In this document: piece after piece, positions 25,034 through 33,978 of the stretch
Layout of the letters: each line of letters opens with the position of its first letter
Position numbering within the stretch: position 1 is the first letter of the stretch
Source of the DNA: Microbispora amethystogenes
Lineage (GTDB): Bacteria; Actinomycetota; Actinomycetes; Streptosporangiales; Streptosporangiaceae
Direction: 5' to 3'
DNA length: 64,000 nucleotides
Assembly (NCBI RefSeq): GCF_016863015.1
Contig: NZ_BOOB01000009.1
Location: 186,001-250,000 of the forward strand
The notes under the pieces: generated by a model
What the model was told of the DNA's origin: nothing
Seen by the model: only the letters and a program-made list of their open reading frames with translations
The model's database searches: none
Program-made: the position numbers and the translations under genes

Positions 25034-25687
25034 ATGATTTTTCCCGCGAGGGCGTTCAGCACCGCCGTAGCCACCCTTCTGGTCGTCCCGATCACCACGG
25101 TCGCCGCCGCTCCCCAGGCGGCGGCCGACGCCGGGAGCGCGACCCACGCCGCGGCGTCGGCCCGCCGCCTGCTGGCCCATCTGAAGGTGGCCAGGCCGTT
25201 GCCGCTCCGCGGGTACAGCCACCGGCGGTTCCTGCCCCGATGGGCGCACCACAAGGGCACGTGCGACGCGCGGGAGGTGGTCCTCGCCCGCCAGGGGCGG
25301 GGGGTGCGCAGGGACGCGCACTGCCGTCCCGTCAAGGGCACCTGGCACAGCCCGTACGACGGCAGGGTGCTGAGGAGCGTGAAGCAGGTCGACGTCGATC
25401 ACCTGGTGCCCCTGGCGTACGCCTGGCGCTCCGGCGCCGCCAAGTGGAGCCAGGCACGGCGCCGGGCGTTCGCCAACGACCTCACCCGCCCCGAACTGGT
25501 CGTGGTGAGCCACAAGGTGAACATGGCCAAGGGAGGCCGGGGCCCGCAGAGCTGGCGTCCGCCGCGCCGGAGCCACTGGTGCCGCTACGCCAGTGCGTGG
25601 ATCGCCGTCAAGCACCACCACCGGCTCTCCGTGACCAGGAAGGAGAGGACGGCCCTGCTCAACATGCTCCGCACCTGCCGGCGCTGA
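25034..25687 (+). CDS. Secreted HNH-family (DUF1524-like) nuclease
   Basis: About 217 residues. A Sec signal peptide (MIFPARAFSTAVATLLVVP, then AAAPQAAADA cleavage region) precedes a domain with the catalytic VDVDHLVPLAYAW, the downstream Asn in SHKVNMAKGG and the PQSWRPP close, which is the ordinary layout of secreted actinobacterial DUF1524 HNH nucleases. Two Cys pairs probably form disulfides (GTCDARE/DAHC; HWC/RTC). The ATG at 25034 starts the signal peptide. Probably degrades extracellular nucleic acid. Confidence 0.88.
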   Translation: MIFPARAFSTAVATLLVVPITTVAAAPQAAADAGSATHAAASARRLLAHLKVARPLPLRGYSHRRFLPRWAHHKGTCDAREVVLARQGRGVRRDAHCRPVKGTWHSPYDGRVLRSVKQVDVDHLVPLAYAWRSGAAKWSQARRRAFANDLTRPELVVVSHKVNMAKGGRGPQSWRPPRRSHWCRYASAWIAVKHHHRLSVTRKERTALLNMLRTCRR

Positions 25688-25696
25688 CCTCCGCCC

Positions 25697-26425
25697 TTAT
25701 GGCCGGGAGACGGCTTGCGGCTGGGAGACGGCGTGCAGGGCGCGGCCGACGAGGGCCGCCAGGCTGTCGCCGTGCGCGCCGTGCCAGTAGACGCGGCCGC
25801 AGGAGAGGCACCGGGCGAACGCGTCGTAGCTGCGCCGGGTGCCCGGCTCCAGCGCGTCCTCCACCTCGGCCTTGCCGACGGGCGCGAGCGACCCGTTGCA
25901 GGCGGTGCAGCGGGTCCACGGGGCCAGCGGCGGCCGGAACCGGTCGAGCACGTCGAGGAACTGGTCGTCCGGCCGGGCTCCGCGCACGTACGCGCCGCGC
26001 CGCAGCGACCGGCGGCGCAGGATGCCGCGGTCCTGCGTGAGCAGCACCCGCTCCTCGGCGCCCGCCTGCTCGATCAGGGCGTCGTCGTCCATGTCGTTGT
26101 GATAGGCGGTGTCCAGGCCGACCAGGCGCAGACGGCGGGCGAGCGTGCCGAGGTGGACGTCGAGCAGGAACCGGATCCCCGGGACCACCTGCGGCCTGCG
26201 CACCGGCCGGACCTCCACGACCTCGCCTGCGCTGGGCCGGTACGACGGGTCGACCGGCCGGTCCGCCGCGGTCAGCCCGCCGATCTCCGTCAGCGGCACC
26301 CCGGCCGACTCGATCACGTGCCCGAGCGAGGAGGTCCCGTCGTACGGCAGGCACACCTCCGGCCGCCGGTTGCGCGGCGCGAGGAAGAGCCACAGATCAG
26401 GCGAGAAGCGTACGGACAACTCCAT
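25697..26425 (-). CDS. Mut7-C RNase domain protein with ubiquitin-like N-terminus
   Basis: About 242 residues. An N-terminal ThiS/ubiquitin-like domain (residues 1-80) precedes a Mut7-C PIN-like nuclease domain starting FLLDVHLGTLARRLRLVG, with NDMDDDAL and LLTQDRGILRR acidic positions, and ends in a zinc ribbon (CTACNG, CLSCGRVYWHG). Role unknown; a ribonuclease or RNA-binding function is inferred from the fold. The last residues are a short imperfect duplication. Confidence 0.9.
   Translation of the reverse strand: MELSVRFSPDLWLFLAPRNRRPEVCLPYDGTSSLGHVIESAGVPLTEIGGLTAADRPVDPSYRPSAGEVVEVRPVRRPQVVPGIRFLLDVHLGTLARRLRLVGLDTAYHNDMDDDALIEQAGAEERVLLTQDRGILRRRSLRRGAYVRGARPDDQFLDVLDRFRPPLAPWTRCTACNGSLAPVGKAEVEDALEPGTRRSYDAFARCLSCGRVYWHGAHGDSLAALVGRALHAVSQPQAVSRP
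25703..25738 (-). repeat. 18-bp imperfect tandem repeat at a gene end
   Basis: Two units matching at 15 of 18 positions encode the terminal QAVSxP duplication of the Mut7-C protein. Confidence 0.55.
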
Positions 26426-26472
26426 GCCCCCAGCATGCCCCTCAGCATGCCGCCGGCGGGCGGCATACGAAA

Positions 26473-26512
26473 GGCCCCGCTGCCGTCCGCCGGGGAGGGC
26501 GGCAGCGGGGCC
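26473..26512. terminator. Strong hairpin terminator
   Basis: Perfect 13-bp stem GGCCCCGCTGCCG/CGGCAGCGGGGCC. Read on the minus strand it follows the SPW gene and ends in TTT. Confidence 0.8.
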
Positions 26513-26543
26513 GTACAGGGGTGGGCAGAGGGCGGGCAGGGGC

Positions 26544-26888
26544 TCAGGCGGCGACGGTGGTCCGGCCGCGGACCTGGAGAACGGTCAGCAGGCCGACGAC
26601 GACGGTGACGGCGCCGGTGATCCAGGCGGTCCACGCCGAGGCGGCGTCGCCGTCGAAACCGAACGCCCAGGGGGAGACGAACAGCAGGGCGCCGAACGCC
26701 GCGGTCACCCAGGAACTCGCGCCGCCCGCGCCCAGGATGGACCACAGGGCGGAGACGACGAGGAGCGCGCCGAGGACGAGCAGCGGTTGCGTCGCGGCCT
26801 GGGCGTCGGCCCAGAAGAACGGCGCGACCACCGCGACCAGACCGGCGAGGAGGGCGACGACGTCGGACAACGATCTCGTGAGATCCAT
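26544..26888 (-). CDS. SPW repeat-family membrane protein
   Basis: About 114 residues with four hydrophobic helices. SWVTAAFGALLFVSPWAFGF contains the SPW signature, and WADAQAATQPLLVLGALLVV is its first-repeat counterpart. Function unknown for the family. The ATG at 26888 follows GGAGG; a longer upstream frame was rejected for lack of a ribosome site. Confidence 0.88.
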   Translation of the reverse strand: MDLTRSLSDVVALLAGLVAVVAPFFWADAQAATQPLLVLGALLVVSALWSILGAGGASSWVTAAFGALLFVSPWAFGFDGDAASAWTAWITGAVTVVVGLLTVLQVRGRTTVAA

Positions 26889-27047
26889 CCGTGCCTCCGT
26901 ACGGGGAGAGATTGGCTGTGCTCCGACACTCCGTCTGATTGACCGCCCGGTCAACAACCCGTTACGTCAGGATTTCCTAACCGTGAGTGACAACGCCCTG
27001 AACGTGAGGGTCGCGGACTCCGCGCGGAAACCTCCCGCGCGTATGGC

Positions 27048-27088
27048 GGTGGCCGCCGGCCCCGGGGAGCCCGGTGCCGGCGGCCACC
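27048..27088. terminator. Hairpin terminator after the M14 carboxypeptidase
   Basis: Perfect 13-bp stem GGTGGCCGCCGGC/GCCGGCGGCCACC with a 15-base loop, 12 bases beyond the carboxypeptidase stop on the minus strand. Confidence 0.8.
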
Positions 27089-27100
27089 TTCACGGACCGG

Positions 27101-29548
27101 TCAGCGCCTGCCCCTGACCTTGACGGTCTCCTTGTTGTAGTTGTCGCCGTTGCCGTCCGGCTTGTAGTTCTTCTCGACGTTGCCCGCGATGTCCACGGCG
27201 AACCAGTGGACCTCGGTGGTCTGGTTCACCGTGATCCTCTGCGCGCCCTCGCGCATGCCGGCCGCGGCCAGCTTGGGCGAGCTCAACGTCGGACGGCTGC
27301 CGTCGATCGTGTAGTAGACGTTCGCCGGCTCGTCGGTCGTGAACGTGAACGTCGCCGAGGTGTCGTCCTTCGCGAGCTCCTTGAGCCGGGAGTCGGGCTT
27401 GTGGGTGTCCTCCCCGTACTCCCGCGCCACCTCCAGGATGGCGATCTGGCCATTGGAGAACTCCATCGCCTCCTCGTGGCCCTCCTCGAACGGCGGCTGG
27501 AAGCCGACCGCGCGGTACTGCTTGGCCGCCTGGTCGTAGACGTCCGCGCCGACCTCGAAGTCCCAGCCGATGATGCCGCGGTTGTACCAGTGCTCGTCGG
27601 CGCTGTTGCCCGCCGCCGAGTAGAGCACGTCGACCACCGGGCCGGTGCGCCCGGGCCAGATCGCCGTCCCGCGCCAGCCCTGCACGGCCGACAGGATGTG
27701 GCTGGAGGCGTTCCAGAAGAAGCTCTCCGTGCCGAAGTCGGCCCGCGGCAGCGTCTCACGCCCGGCGGTCTTGTACGCCCCCGGAGGCCACATGAAGTAA
27801 CCGCCGTAGGAGTGGGTGTTCATGGCGAACCTGATGTTCGGGAACGTGTCGACGAGCCACACCTGGTTGCGCGTCTCGGGCTCCGACAGCTCCGACGGCC
27901 CGGCGAACGTGTCGTTGGTGCAGGTCGTGGTGGCTCCGTTGTACCCGTCGAAGACCGAGCCGACGGTGAAGTTGCGGTTGAGGTCGACACCCCACGAGTT
28001 GCGGCGCCCCGGGTCTCCGTTGGTGACCGGGCAGTGGTTGGTCATGTTGCGCCGCTGCATGTTGTAGTCGTACATCGAGTAGTGGCCGCCGTCGGGGTTG
28101 GCCGTCGGCATCACGAAGATGTCGAGGTTGTCCACGATCTTGCGGGTGGCCGCGTCCTGCGCATAGTTGCGCAGCAGCCGCTCGGCGGTCTCCACGCAGG
28201 TCACCGGGGTGACCCACTCGCGGGCGTGCTCCTGGCAGTAGAGGAAGACCCCGACCTTCGAGCCGTCCCGGTGCTTGCCGATCCGCAGCGCCTTCATCTG
28301 GAACGGCTGACGCGAGACCGTCGTCGGGGCCAGCAGGCCGTCGGTCAGCCGGGTCGCCGGGGCCTCCGCCACCACGCCGTTCCCGGCGTTGCCCCGGTAG
28401 GTGGCGGCGGTGAGCAGCGCCGATGCGGCGGCGTCGCCGTTGAGGGCGGCCACCACCTGCGCGGCCGTGCTGCCGATCGCCCCGGAGGCGTCGGTGGCGA
28501 GGGTGACCGCCACGTTCTTGCCGGTGACCGCGACCGACAGCGGAGTTCCGGCGGCGCCGGGCTTCACCAGCGCGAGGCTCACGTCGTTGCCGCCCTCGCT
28601 GCCGTACGCCCGGGAGCTCACGTAGAACGTGCTCGCGGCGGCGGCGCCGGTCCCCGTGCCGAACTGCGCCTGGGCCGCGCGCCGGTAGCCGTTCGTCTTG
28701 TACGGCAGGTCGACGATCTCCGCGACCTTCGGGAACTGCCCGGCGAGCGCGGTGATGCGGCCGGTGACCTCGGTCGGGTCCATGTAGTGGTCGATGAAGT
28801 CCGACACGTAGTGCCTGCTCGGGGGCTTGCGCTTCTCGCCGAGCCACTTCGTCACCGGCACCGTGACCGAGCCGCCCCGGCTGCTGGTCACCGTGACCTT
28901 CGTGGGGGCCTGCGTCACGGGGATGGGCGCGCTGAACCGGTGGTACATGTACTGCCCGGCGTCGGTGAAGCGGGACATGGTCGCCGTTCCGCCGGAGCCG
29001 GGGGCCGTGCCGGGGCCGCTGTCCCAGGCGGCGGTCAGCACGGTCTGCGCGTCGGTCGCGCTCGACTTCACCTCGACCGAAAGGAAGCGCTGGTCGTCCA
29101 GGCTGGTGAACCACTCGGCGCGCAGCGGGGTGAGCGTGTCGGTCTCCGCGGCGTCGGCGGCGGCGGAGGCCAGGGCCTGCCGCCGCTCGGCGATGTTCGC
29201 GGCGTAGTCGCCCTGGTCGGAGATCGCGTCGCGGACGTCGAAGCCCTGGTCGCGCAGGCCCTGCGCCTCGCCGGGGCTGAGCACGGCGTGCACCTCGATG
29301 CCGCCGTCGACCGGCTTGGTGTATTCGGCCAGGTCGACGCCCAGGGCGACCAGCCTGTCCACCGCCGCCTGGTCGGGGACGACGACCCGCAGCAGCGCGA
29401 CGCCGTCCTGCGCGGTGCTGGACGCCCGGTCGGGGGGCACCGGCTGGGGCGAGGGATCGGCGAGCACCGGGAGGGCGTTCAGGGTGAGCGCCAAGGGGAG
29501 CGCGAGCACGGCCGCGTAACGCCGCGTTCGGCGGGGGGAGCTCCTCAT
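27101..29548 (-). CDS. Large secreted M14 zinc carboxypeptidase
   Basis: About 815 residues with a signal peptide (residues 1-30). After a propeptide-like region the M14 domain has the zinc ligands His441 and Glu444 in YCQEHAREWVTP, the substrate Arg/Asn region LNRNFTVG, the third ligand in MNTHSYGG and the catalytic Glu in GWDFEVGAD. An extra domain of about 115 residues (296-412) is inserted between the first M14 helix/strand and the zinc site. The C-terminus has a chitobiase-like/CHB_HEX_C-type module (NVYYTIDGSRPTLSSPKL). Secreted protein-degrading enzyme. Confidence 0.93.
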   Translation of the reverse strand: MRSSPRRTRRYAAVLALPLALTLNALPVLADPSPQPVPPDRASSTAQDGVALLRVVVPDQAAVDRLVALGVDLAEYTKPVDGGIEVHAVLSPGEAQGLRDQGFDVRDAISDQGDYAANIAERRQALASAAADAAETDTLTPLRAEWFTSLDDQRFLSVEVKSSATDAQTVLTAAWDSGPGTAPGSGGTATMSRFTDAGQYMYHRFSAPIPVTQAPTKVTVTSSRGGSVTVPVTKWLGEKRKPPSRHYVSDFIDHYMDPTEVTGRITALAGQFPKVAEIVDLPYKTNGYRRAAQAQFGTGTGAAAASTFYVSSRAYGSEGGNDVSLALVKPGAAGTPLSVAVTGKNVAVTLATDASGAIGSTAAQVVAALNGDAAASALLTAATYRGNAGNGVVAEAPATRLTDGLLAPTTVSRQPFQMKALRIGKHRDGSKVGVFLYCQEHAREWVTPVTCVETAERLLRNYAQDAATRKIVDNLDIFVMPTANPDGGHYSMYDYNMQRRNMTNHCPVTNGDPGRRNSWGVDLNRNFTVGSVFDGYNGATTTCTNDTFAGPSELSEPETRNQVWLVDTFPNIRFAMNTHSYGGYFMWPPGAYKTAGRETLPRADFGTESFFWNASSHILSAVQGWRGTAIWPGRTGPVVDVLYSAAGNSADEHWYNRGIIGWDFEVGADVYDQAAKQYRAVGFQPPFEEGHEEAMEFSNGQIAILEVAREYGEDTHKPDSRLKELAKDDTSATFTFTTDEPANVYYTIDGSRPTLSSPKLAAAGMREGAQRITVNQTTEVHWFAVDIAGNVEKNYKPDGNGDNYNKETVKVRGRR

Positions 29549-29634
29549 CGGGTTTCCTCCATCTGGCGTGCCCTTCCAGGCAGGGGGGTCGGCCGGAGCG
29601 GGGCACGCAGGTCGAACGAAGTCTTTGCCGGTGC

Positions 29635-29681
29635 GGAAAAATCGTCAAGAAGCCCCAACTATCCGATTTCGGGATTTTTCC
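29635..29681. promoter_or_regulatory. 9-bp inverted repeat upstream of the carboxypeptidase
   Basis: GGAAAAATC / GATTTTTCC arms flank an A+T-richer 29-base core about 90 bases before the carboxypeptidase start. Candidate operator or promoter region. Confidence 0.4.
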
Positions 29682-29784
29682 GTAACGAGACGCTTTAGTG
29701 CCTGTTTATGGGTTTTGGCCCACGTCTCTCTTCTGTTGCGGCCCCGCCTGATGGCCGGGACTCTATCCGGAACCGCTGGTCTGT

Positions 29785-29822
29785 GATTACTTCATGTGCT
29801 AGTCATGTGACCTAAAGTAATC
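29785..29822. promoter_or_regulatory. Nested repeats before the DUF4239 gene
   Basis: An inverted repeat GATTACTT/AAGTAATC encloses two direct TCATGTG copies at 29792 and 29803, 11 bp apart. It lies 18 bases before the start codon, in promoter/operator position. Confidence 0.45.
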
Positions 29823-29839
29823 GTCAAATTGGAGGTGTC

Positions 29840-30607
29840 ATGCTCGCTGGCGTACTCGCCGTCGTGGCGGCCGTCGGCCTGGTGGCCCTGGCCGTCGTCC
29901 TCTTCCGCACGCTCGGCCGGGGCACCGACGACCGCGATCCGGGCGGCGCCTCCGCCGGCCACGCCGGGTCGATGCTCTCCTCGCTGTTCCTGCTCGTGTT
30001 CGCCATCGCGATCGTCGTGCCGTGGACCTCGGCCGACGCGGCGCGGCAGAACACCTACATGGAGACGCAGGCCCTCGTCGAGACCTACTGGGCCGCCGCG
30101 CCCCTGCCCGTCCCCGACGCCGACCAGTTACGCGAGGGGCTGCGGGAGTACGCGCGGTACGTCGTCGACGACGAGTGGCCGTTGATGGCCGCCGGGCGGC
30201 TCGGCCCGGAGGGGACGGACCGGCTGGAGTCCCTGCGCGCCTACGTGGCGGAACTGCCGGTGACGACGGACGAGGCCCGCGACGCCAAGAGCACGGTGCT
30301 GGACCGGATGGCCGACCTGTTCGCCGCCCGGCGCCAGCGCGCCGCGGACGCGGGGACGGCGCCGCCGCCGGGGGTCCTCCTCCTGACGGTCGTCACGGGC
30401 GTCCTCGTCATCGTCTTCCCGTTCCTGGCCGGAGCGAGGCCCCGGGGCTTCGCGCTCATCCCGGTCACGGCCATGGCGGTCCTGCTCGGCGTCGGCGTCT
30501 ACCTGGCCTGGAACATCGCGCATCCGTTCAGCGGGGGTCTGGCGGTCAGGCCGGACGCCTTCGTGAGCGCCCTGCACGAGTTCCAGCGGATCCCCGAGGG
30601 CCGCTGA
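29840..30607 (+). CDS. DUF4239-family membrane protein
   Basis: About 255 residues with a helix at each of residues 2-24 and 44-64, a long central segment (YMETQALVETYWAAAP, EYARYVVDDEWP), and two C-terminal helices (~175-225). The EYxxYVxxxEWP motif and topology match DUF4239, distantly related to bestrophin-like channels; function unproven. GGAGGTG precedes the ATG. The Pro-rich protein gene follows after 1 base. Confidence 0.85.
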   Translation: MLAGVLAVVAAVGLVALAVVLFRTLGRGTDDRDPGGASAGHAGSMLSSLFLLVFAIAIVVPWTSADAARQNTYMETQALVETYWAAAPLPVPDADQLREGLREYARYVVDDEWPLMAAGRLGPEGTDRLESLRAYVAELPVTTDEARDAKSTVLDRMADLFAARRQRAADAGTAPPPGVLLLTVVTGVLVIVFPFLAGARPRGFALIPVTAMAVLLGVGVYLAWNIAHPFSGGLAVRPDAFVSALHEFQRIPEGR

Positions 30608-30608
30608 C

Positions 30609-31205
30609 ATGGGCCGGACGGCGGGCCCGCGCATGGCCGTCACGGTCGCCGTGGCCGTCTCCGCCTGCGCCGCGCTGACCGCCGCGTTCCCCTCAGGGGC
30701 GCGCGGCGGCGTGGCGGGTGAGTCCCGCGCGGTCGCCGATCCGCACCGGCCGGGGGTGCGGATCGGCGTCTGCGTCGACGTGGACGTGATCGTCGGCCTG
30801 CACGCGGAGGTGGGCGTCGGAGGCCCGGCCCGCTGCACGCCGCCGACCCCCGTGCCGCCGCCTCCGCCCGCCCCGCAACCTTCCCAACCTCCGCCCCCAC
30901 CTCCCGCGTCGCCGGTGCCCGCGAAGCCCGCGCCGGCCCCGCCGCCGGCGCCGCGCCCCTCCCCGCGTCCGGCCGCGCCCCGGCCGCCGGTCGTCGTGGC
31001 GCCGTCACCTCGTCCGCACGTGAATCGTCCTCACCCGGCCCCGCGGCCTGTCGCCACGCCGTCGGCGTCCCCCGTCTACCGGGTGCCGGCCAGGCATGCC
31101 GCGACGCTCGTACGGCGCCGCAACCCCATGGGGTCGCTCACGGTCGTCGTGGTCCTCTGCGTCGCGATCGCCGCCGCCGCGGCCGCCGCGTTCCGGGTGC
31201 GGTAG
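30609..31205 (+). CDS. Proline-rich, membrane-anchored surface protein
   Basis: About 198 residues. Signal peptide (~1-28), a short Cys-containing domain (VCVDVDVIVGLHAEVGVGG ... ARC, possible disulfide), a long Pro/Ala-rich stalk (~75-160) and a C-terminal helix (SLTVVVVLCVAIAAAAAAAF) ending in RVR, as expected for a tail anchor. No LPXTG motif, so not sortase-attached. It is cotranscribed with the DUF4239 gene. No recognised function. Confidence 0.75.
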   Translation: MGRTAGPRMAVTVAVAVSACAALTAAFPSGARGGVAGESRAVADPHRPGVRIGVCVDVDVIVGLHAEVGVGGPARCTPPTPVPPPPPAPQPSQPPPPPPASPVPAKPAPAPPPAPRPSPRPAAPRPPVVVAPSPRPHVNRPHPAPRPVATPSASPVYRVPARHAATLVRRRNPMGSLTVVVVLCVAIAAAAAAAFRVR

Positions 31206-31215
31206 CCGTACGCCG

Positions 31216-32247
31216 TCAGCGCCGGGCCACGCCGGGAGAGGGATCGGCGAGCGCGGCGGCGCCGAACACCCACGACGAGGTCTGGGCGATGAAGTCCCCC
31301 GGGAATCCGAGGGTGAACCCGGTGGCCTCTTCCAGCCGCTCGCGGATCTCGGGAGGGAGGACGAGACCGGCGGAGGCGAGATTGTCCCGGAGCTGATCGG
31401 CGGAACGCGCCCCGACGATCGGATGGACGGCGGGGGAGCGGCTCATCGTCCACGCGATCGCCACCTGGGACGGGGTCGCCCCGAGCTCGTCGGCGGCGGC
31501 CTGCACGGCCCGGGCCACGGCGTGGTCGCGGTCCGAAAGGGACTGCGCGGCCAGCCGTCCGGCGGGCGCGGTCCCGTCCGCGCGGGTGTACTTGCCGGAC
31601 AGCACGCCGCCCCCGAGCGGGCTCCACGCCGTGACGCCGAGCCCGAGGGACTCGGCCATGGGCAGCAGCTCCCTCTCGATGTCGCGCTGCAGCAGGCTGT
31701 ACGGCACCTGGAGGCCGATGAAGGGACTCCACCCGCGCCACTCGGCGAGCGTGTTGGCCCGGGCCACCACCCAGGAGGGGGCGTCGGAGATCCCCACGTA
31801 CAGCACCTTGCCCGCCTGGACGGCGTCGTCCAGGGCGCGCATCGTCTCCTCGATCGGGGTGTCGCGGTCCCACATGTGCACCCAGTAGATATCGAGGTAG
31901 TCCGTACGCAACCGGCGCAGGCTGGTCTCCAGTGAGGCCCTCAGGTTCTTGCGGTGATTCCCGGCGGCGTTCGGGTCGGCGCGGTCGCGCGAGACGGTGT
32001 ACTTCGTGCCGAGGACGAACGACTCGCGCCGGCCTTCGAGCAGCTCGCCGAGGATCTCCTCGCTGGCTCCGTCGCGGTAGTTGACAGCGGTGTCGATCGT
32101 GTTGCCGCCCGCCTCGGCGTACAGGTCGAGCATCCGGCGGCACTCCTGCGGGGGCGCGCCGACGCCACCCTGCTCGCCGAAGGTCATCGCGCCGAGGATC
32201 AGATCGGACACGCGCAGGCCGCTCGTGCCCAGGGTGCGGTATCTCAT
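31216..32247 (-). CDS. Aldo/keto reductase
   Basis: About 343 residues. The catalytic tetrad is visible: Asp in NTIDTAVNY, the Tyr of the same segment, Lys in VLGTKYTV and His in IYWVHMWD. The C-terminal NADPH-binding segment is PIVGARSADQLRDNL. Substrate unknown. The start MRYRTLGTSGLRVSDLILG is the family N-terminus; the ribosome site is weak. A perfect ATACAC-A-GTGTAT inverted repeat lies about 106 bases upstream. Confidence 0.92.
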   Translation of the reverse strand: MRYRTLGTSGLRVSDLILGAMTFGEQGGVGAPPQECRRMLDLYAEAGGNTIDTAVNYRDGASEEILGELLEGRRESFVLGTKYTVSRDRADPNAAGNHRKNLRASLETSLRRLRTDYLDIYWVHMWDRDTPIEETMRALDDAVQAGKVLYVGISDAPSWVVARANTLAEWRGWSPFIGLQVPYSLLQRDIERELLPMAESLGLGVTAWSPLGGGVLSGKYTRADGTAPAGRLAAQSLSDRDHAVARAVQAAADELGATPSQVAIAWTMSRSPAVHPIVGARSADQLRDNLASAGLVLPPEIRERLEEATGFTLGFPGDFIAQTSSWVFGAAALADPSPGVARR

Positions 32248-32352
32248 GCCGTGGCCGATCCCCGGACGCCCTGGTCCGGTGCCCAGCAGTGCCCGCGCGG
32301 ACCGGGATCGGCGACCACCAGGTGGCCGGATAACTGTGTCATGGAAAAGACT

Positions 32353-32365
32353 ATACACAGTGTAT
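32353..32365. promoter_or_regulatory. Candidate operator ATACAC-A-GTGTAT
   Basis: Perfect odd palindrome in the gap between the aldo/keto reductase and MFS genes. The TATACA/TGTATA character resembles TetR- or PadR-type sites. Confidence 0.5.
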
Positions 32366-32419
32366 GGACAACGTGTCTGTACCTGGAGGCCATACCGCGA
32401 TCCCGGCCCGGACGAGCCC

Positions 32420-33895
32420 TCACACCGTGTTGACGCCGCTGGCCGTTCGGTCGTTCGAGGTCTCCTGGTCGGGCACCGGCGTCGCGGCCGGATCGTGGCG
32501 CGCCGGCCTGTCGGCCGGGAGAGCGATGGCGGGGACGACCGCGGCGGCGGTGATGCCGATCGCCCACCAGAACGCGCCCTGGAAGGCGCCGGTCGCACCG
32601 TGGCCGAGGAGCGACTGCAGCGCGACGGCCACGATCGCGGTGCCGAACGAGGCGCCCACCTGCTGGACGATGCGGGTGTTCATGGTGGCGTGCGGGATGC
32701 CCGCCGGTTGGATGTCCCGATAGGCGATGGACATCGGCGGGATCAGCACCCCGCCGATCCCCAGGCCGCGGACCAGCAGCACGGCTCCCAGCCACCACAG
32801 GCTCGTGTCCGGCCCGGCGAGCGCGAACGGGACGGTGGACACGGCGGTGAGCAGGAAGGCGGCGATCGTCACGGCGCGCGCCCCGAACCGGCCGACCAGA
32901 TCGCCGATCACGAAGCGCGAGGCGAGCGCCCCGACACCCTGCGGGATCATCAGCAGTCCGGCGTCCAGCACGCTGTCACCCCGTAGCTGCTGGTAGTAGA
33001 GCGGAAGCAGGAACATTCCGGCGTACATCGCCGCGCCTGCGGTGAACAGGGCCACGGAGGCGCTGCCGAGCGAGCGTACGCGCAGCAGTCGTACGTCGAC
33101 GATCGGCTCCCGCTCGCCGGGCAGCCGCGACGCCCAGGCGACGAACGCGGCCAGCAGGACGAGGCCGGCCGCCAGCGGCACCAGCACTCCGGCATGGCCG
33201 ATCCCGCCGTTCTCGGACAGTTGCGAGAGGCCGAGCAGGATTCCCGCCAGCGCCGGCGCGAGCAGCACCAGGCCGATCCAGTCCAGGCGCCCGCGCCCCG
33301 CCGGGGAGCCGGGGCGGCCGGCGGGCAGGAAGCGCCACGCCAGCAGCAACCCGGCGGCGATCACGGGCACGTTGACGAGGAACAGCCAGCGCCAGCTCAG
33401 CCAGTTGAGGATCACGCCGCCGATCACCGGGCCGAGGATCGGGCCGAGCGCGATCGGCAGGCTGACGGCCGCCATCAGCCTGCTGCTGACCCGCCCGCCC
33501 GCGGCTCTCACCGCGAGCGTCTGCATCAGCGGGAAGATCAGCCCGGCGGCGAAGCCCTGCAGCACCCGGAAGCCGATCAGGCTCGCGTCGTTCCACGCCG
33601 TCGCGCACAGCACCGAGGCGAGCACGAACAGCACCAGCGCGGCCATCCAGACCCGCTTGCCGCCCCAGCGGCGCTCCGCCCACCCGGTGACCGGGATCGC
33701 GACGGCCATCGCCAGCAGGAAGCCGGTGGTGACCCACTGGATCGTGCCGGCGGTCGAGTGCAGCTTCACGACCAGCGTGTGGATGGCCAACGTCACCATC
33801 GTCGAGTCGAGGATCGCCGCGATCCCGCCCACGACCAGCGCGATCAGCGCCTTCTTCACCTGCGGCGGCAGCTTCGCCTCGGTGGTCTCCGTCAT
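32420..33895 (-). CDS. MFS drug exporter, DHA2 (14-TM) family
   Basis: About 491 residues with 14 predicted helices. Motif A (GWAERRWGGKRVW) and the antiporter motif C region (LGPILGPVIGGVILNWLSWR) mark it as a proton-driven drug or metabolite exporter of the EmrB/QacA type. The first helix contains the family D1-type ILDSTMVTLAI. The start at 33895 follows AAGGACGAG. It is divergent from a TetR regulator, with shared operator repeats in the 89-base gap. Confidence 0.94.
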   Translation of the reverse strand: MTETTEAKLPPQVKKALIALVVGGIAAILDSTMVTLAIHTLVVKLHSTAGTIQWVTTGFLLAMAVAIPVTGWAERRWGGKRVWMAALVLFVLASVLCATAWNDASLIGFRVLQGFAAGLIFPLMQTLAVRAAGGRVSSRLMAAVSLPIALGPILGPVIGGVILNWLSWRWLFLVNVPVIAAGLLLAWRFLPAGRPGSPAGRGRLDWIGLVLLAPALAGILLGLSQLSENGGIGHAGVLVPLAAGLVLLAAFVAWASRLPGEREPIVDVRLLRVRSLGSASVALFTAGAAMYAGMFLLPLYYQQLRGDSVLDAGLLMIPQGVGALASRFVIGDLVGRFGARAVTIAAFLLTAVSTVPFALAGPDTSLWWLGAVLLVRGLGIGGVLIPPMSIAYRDIQPAGIPHATMNTRIVQQVGASFGTAIVAVALQSLLGHGATGAFQGAFWWAIGITAAAVVPAIALPADRPARHDPAATPVPDQETSNDRTASGVNTV

Positions 33896-33910
33896 CGTCT
33901 CGTCCTTGGG

Positions 33911-33978
33911 ATAAGAGTGGAATCCATCTCTTATGAGGCTAGGGCGTGTTGCTAAGGAATGTAAACCTCTCTTATGCT
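33911..33978. promoter_or_regulatory. Divergent MFS/TetR promoter with CTCTTAT operators
   Basis: ATAAGAG (33911) and CTCTTAT (33928) form an inverted repeat around TGGAATCCAT near the MFS start site; a third CTCTTAT (33969) overlaps the TetR -10 box TATGCT (33973-33978). A TTGCTA -35 lies at 33949-33954, 18 bases away. The GTG of tetR follows 6 bases after the -10, so it is probably leaderless. Confidence 0.65.

Noticed and set aside
27074..29698. 874-codon plus-strand frame opposite the M14 carboxypeptidase
   Set aside because: Antisense of a clear secreted peptidase with a signal peptide and full active site.
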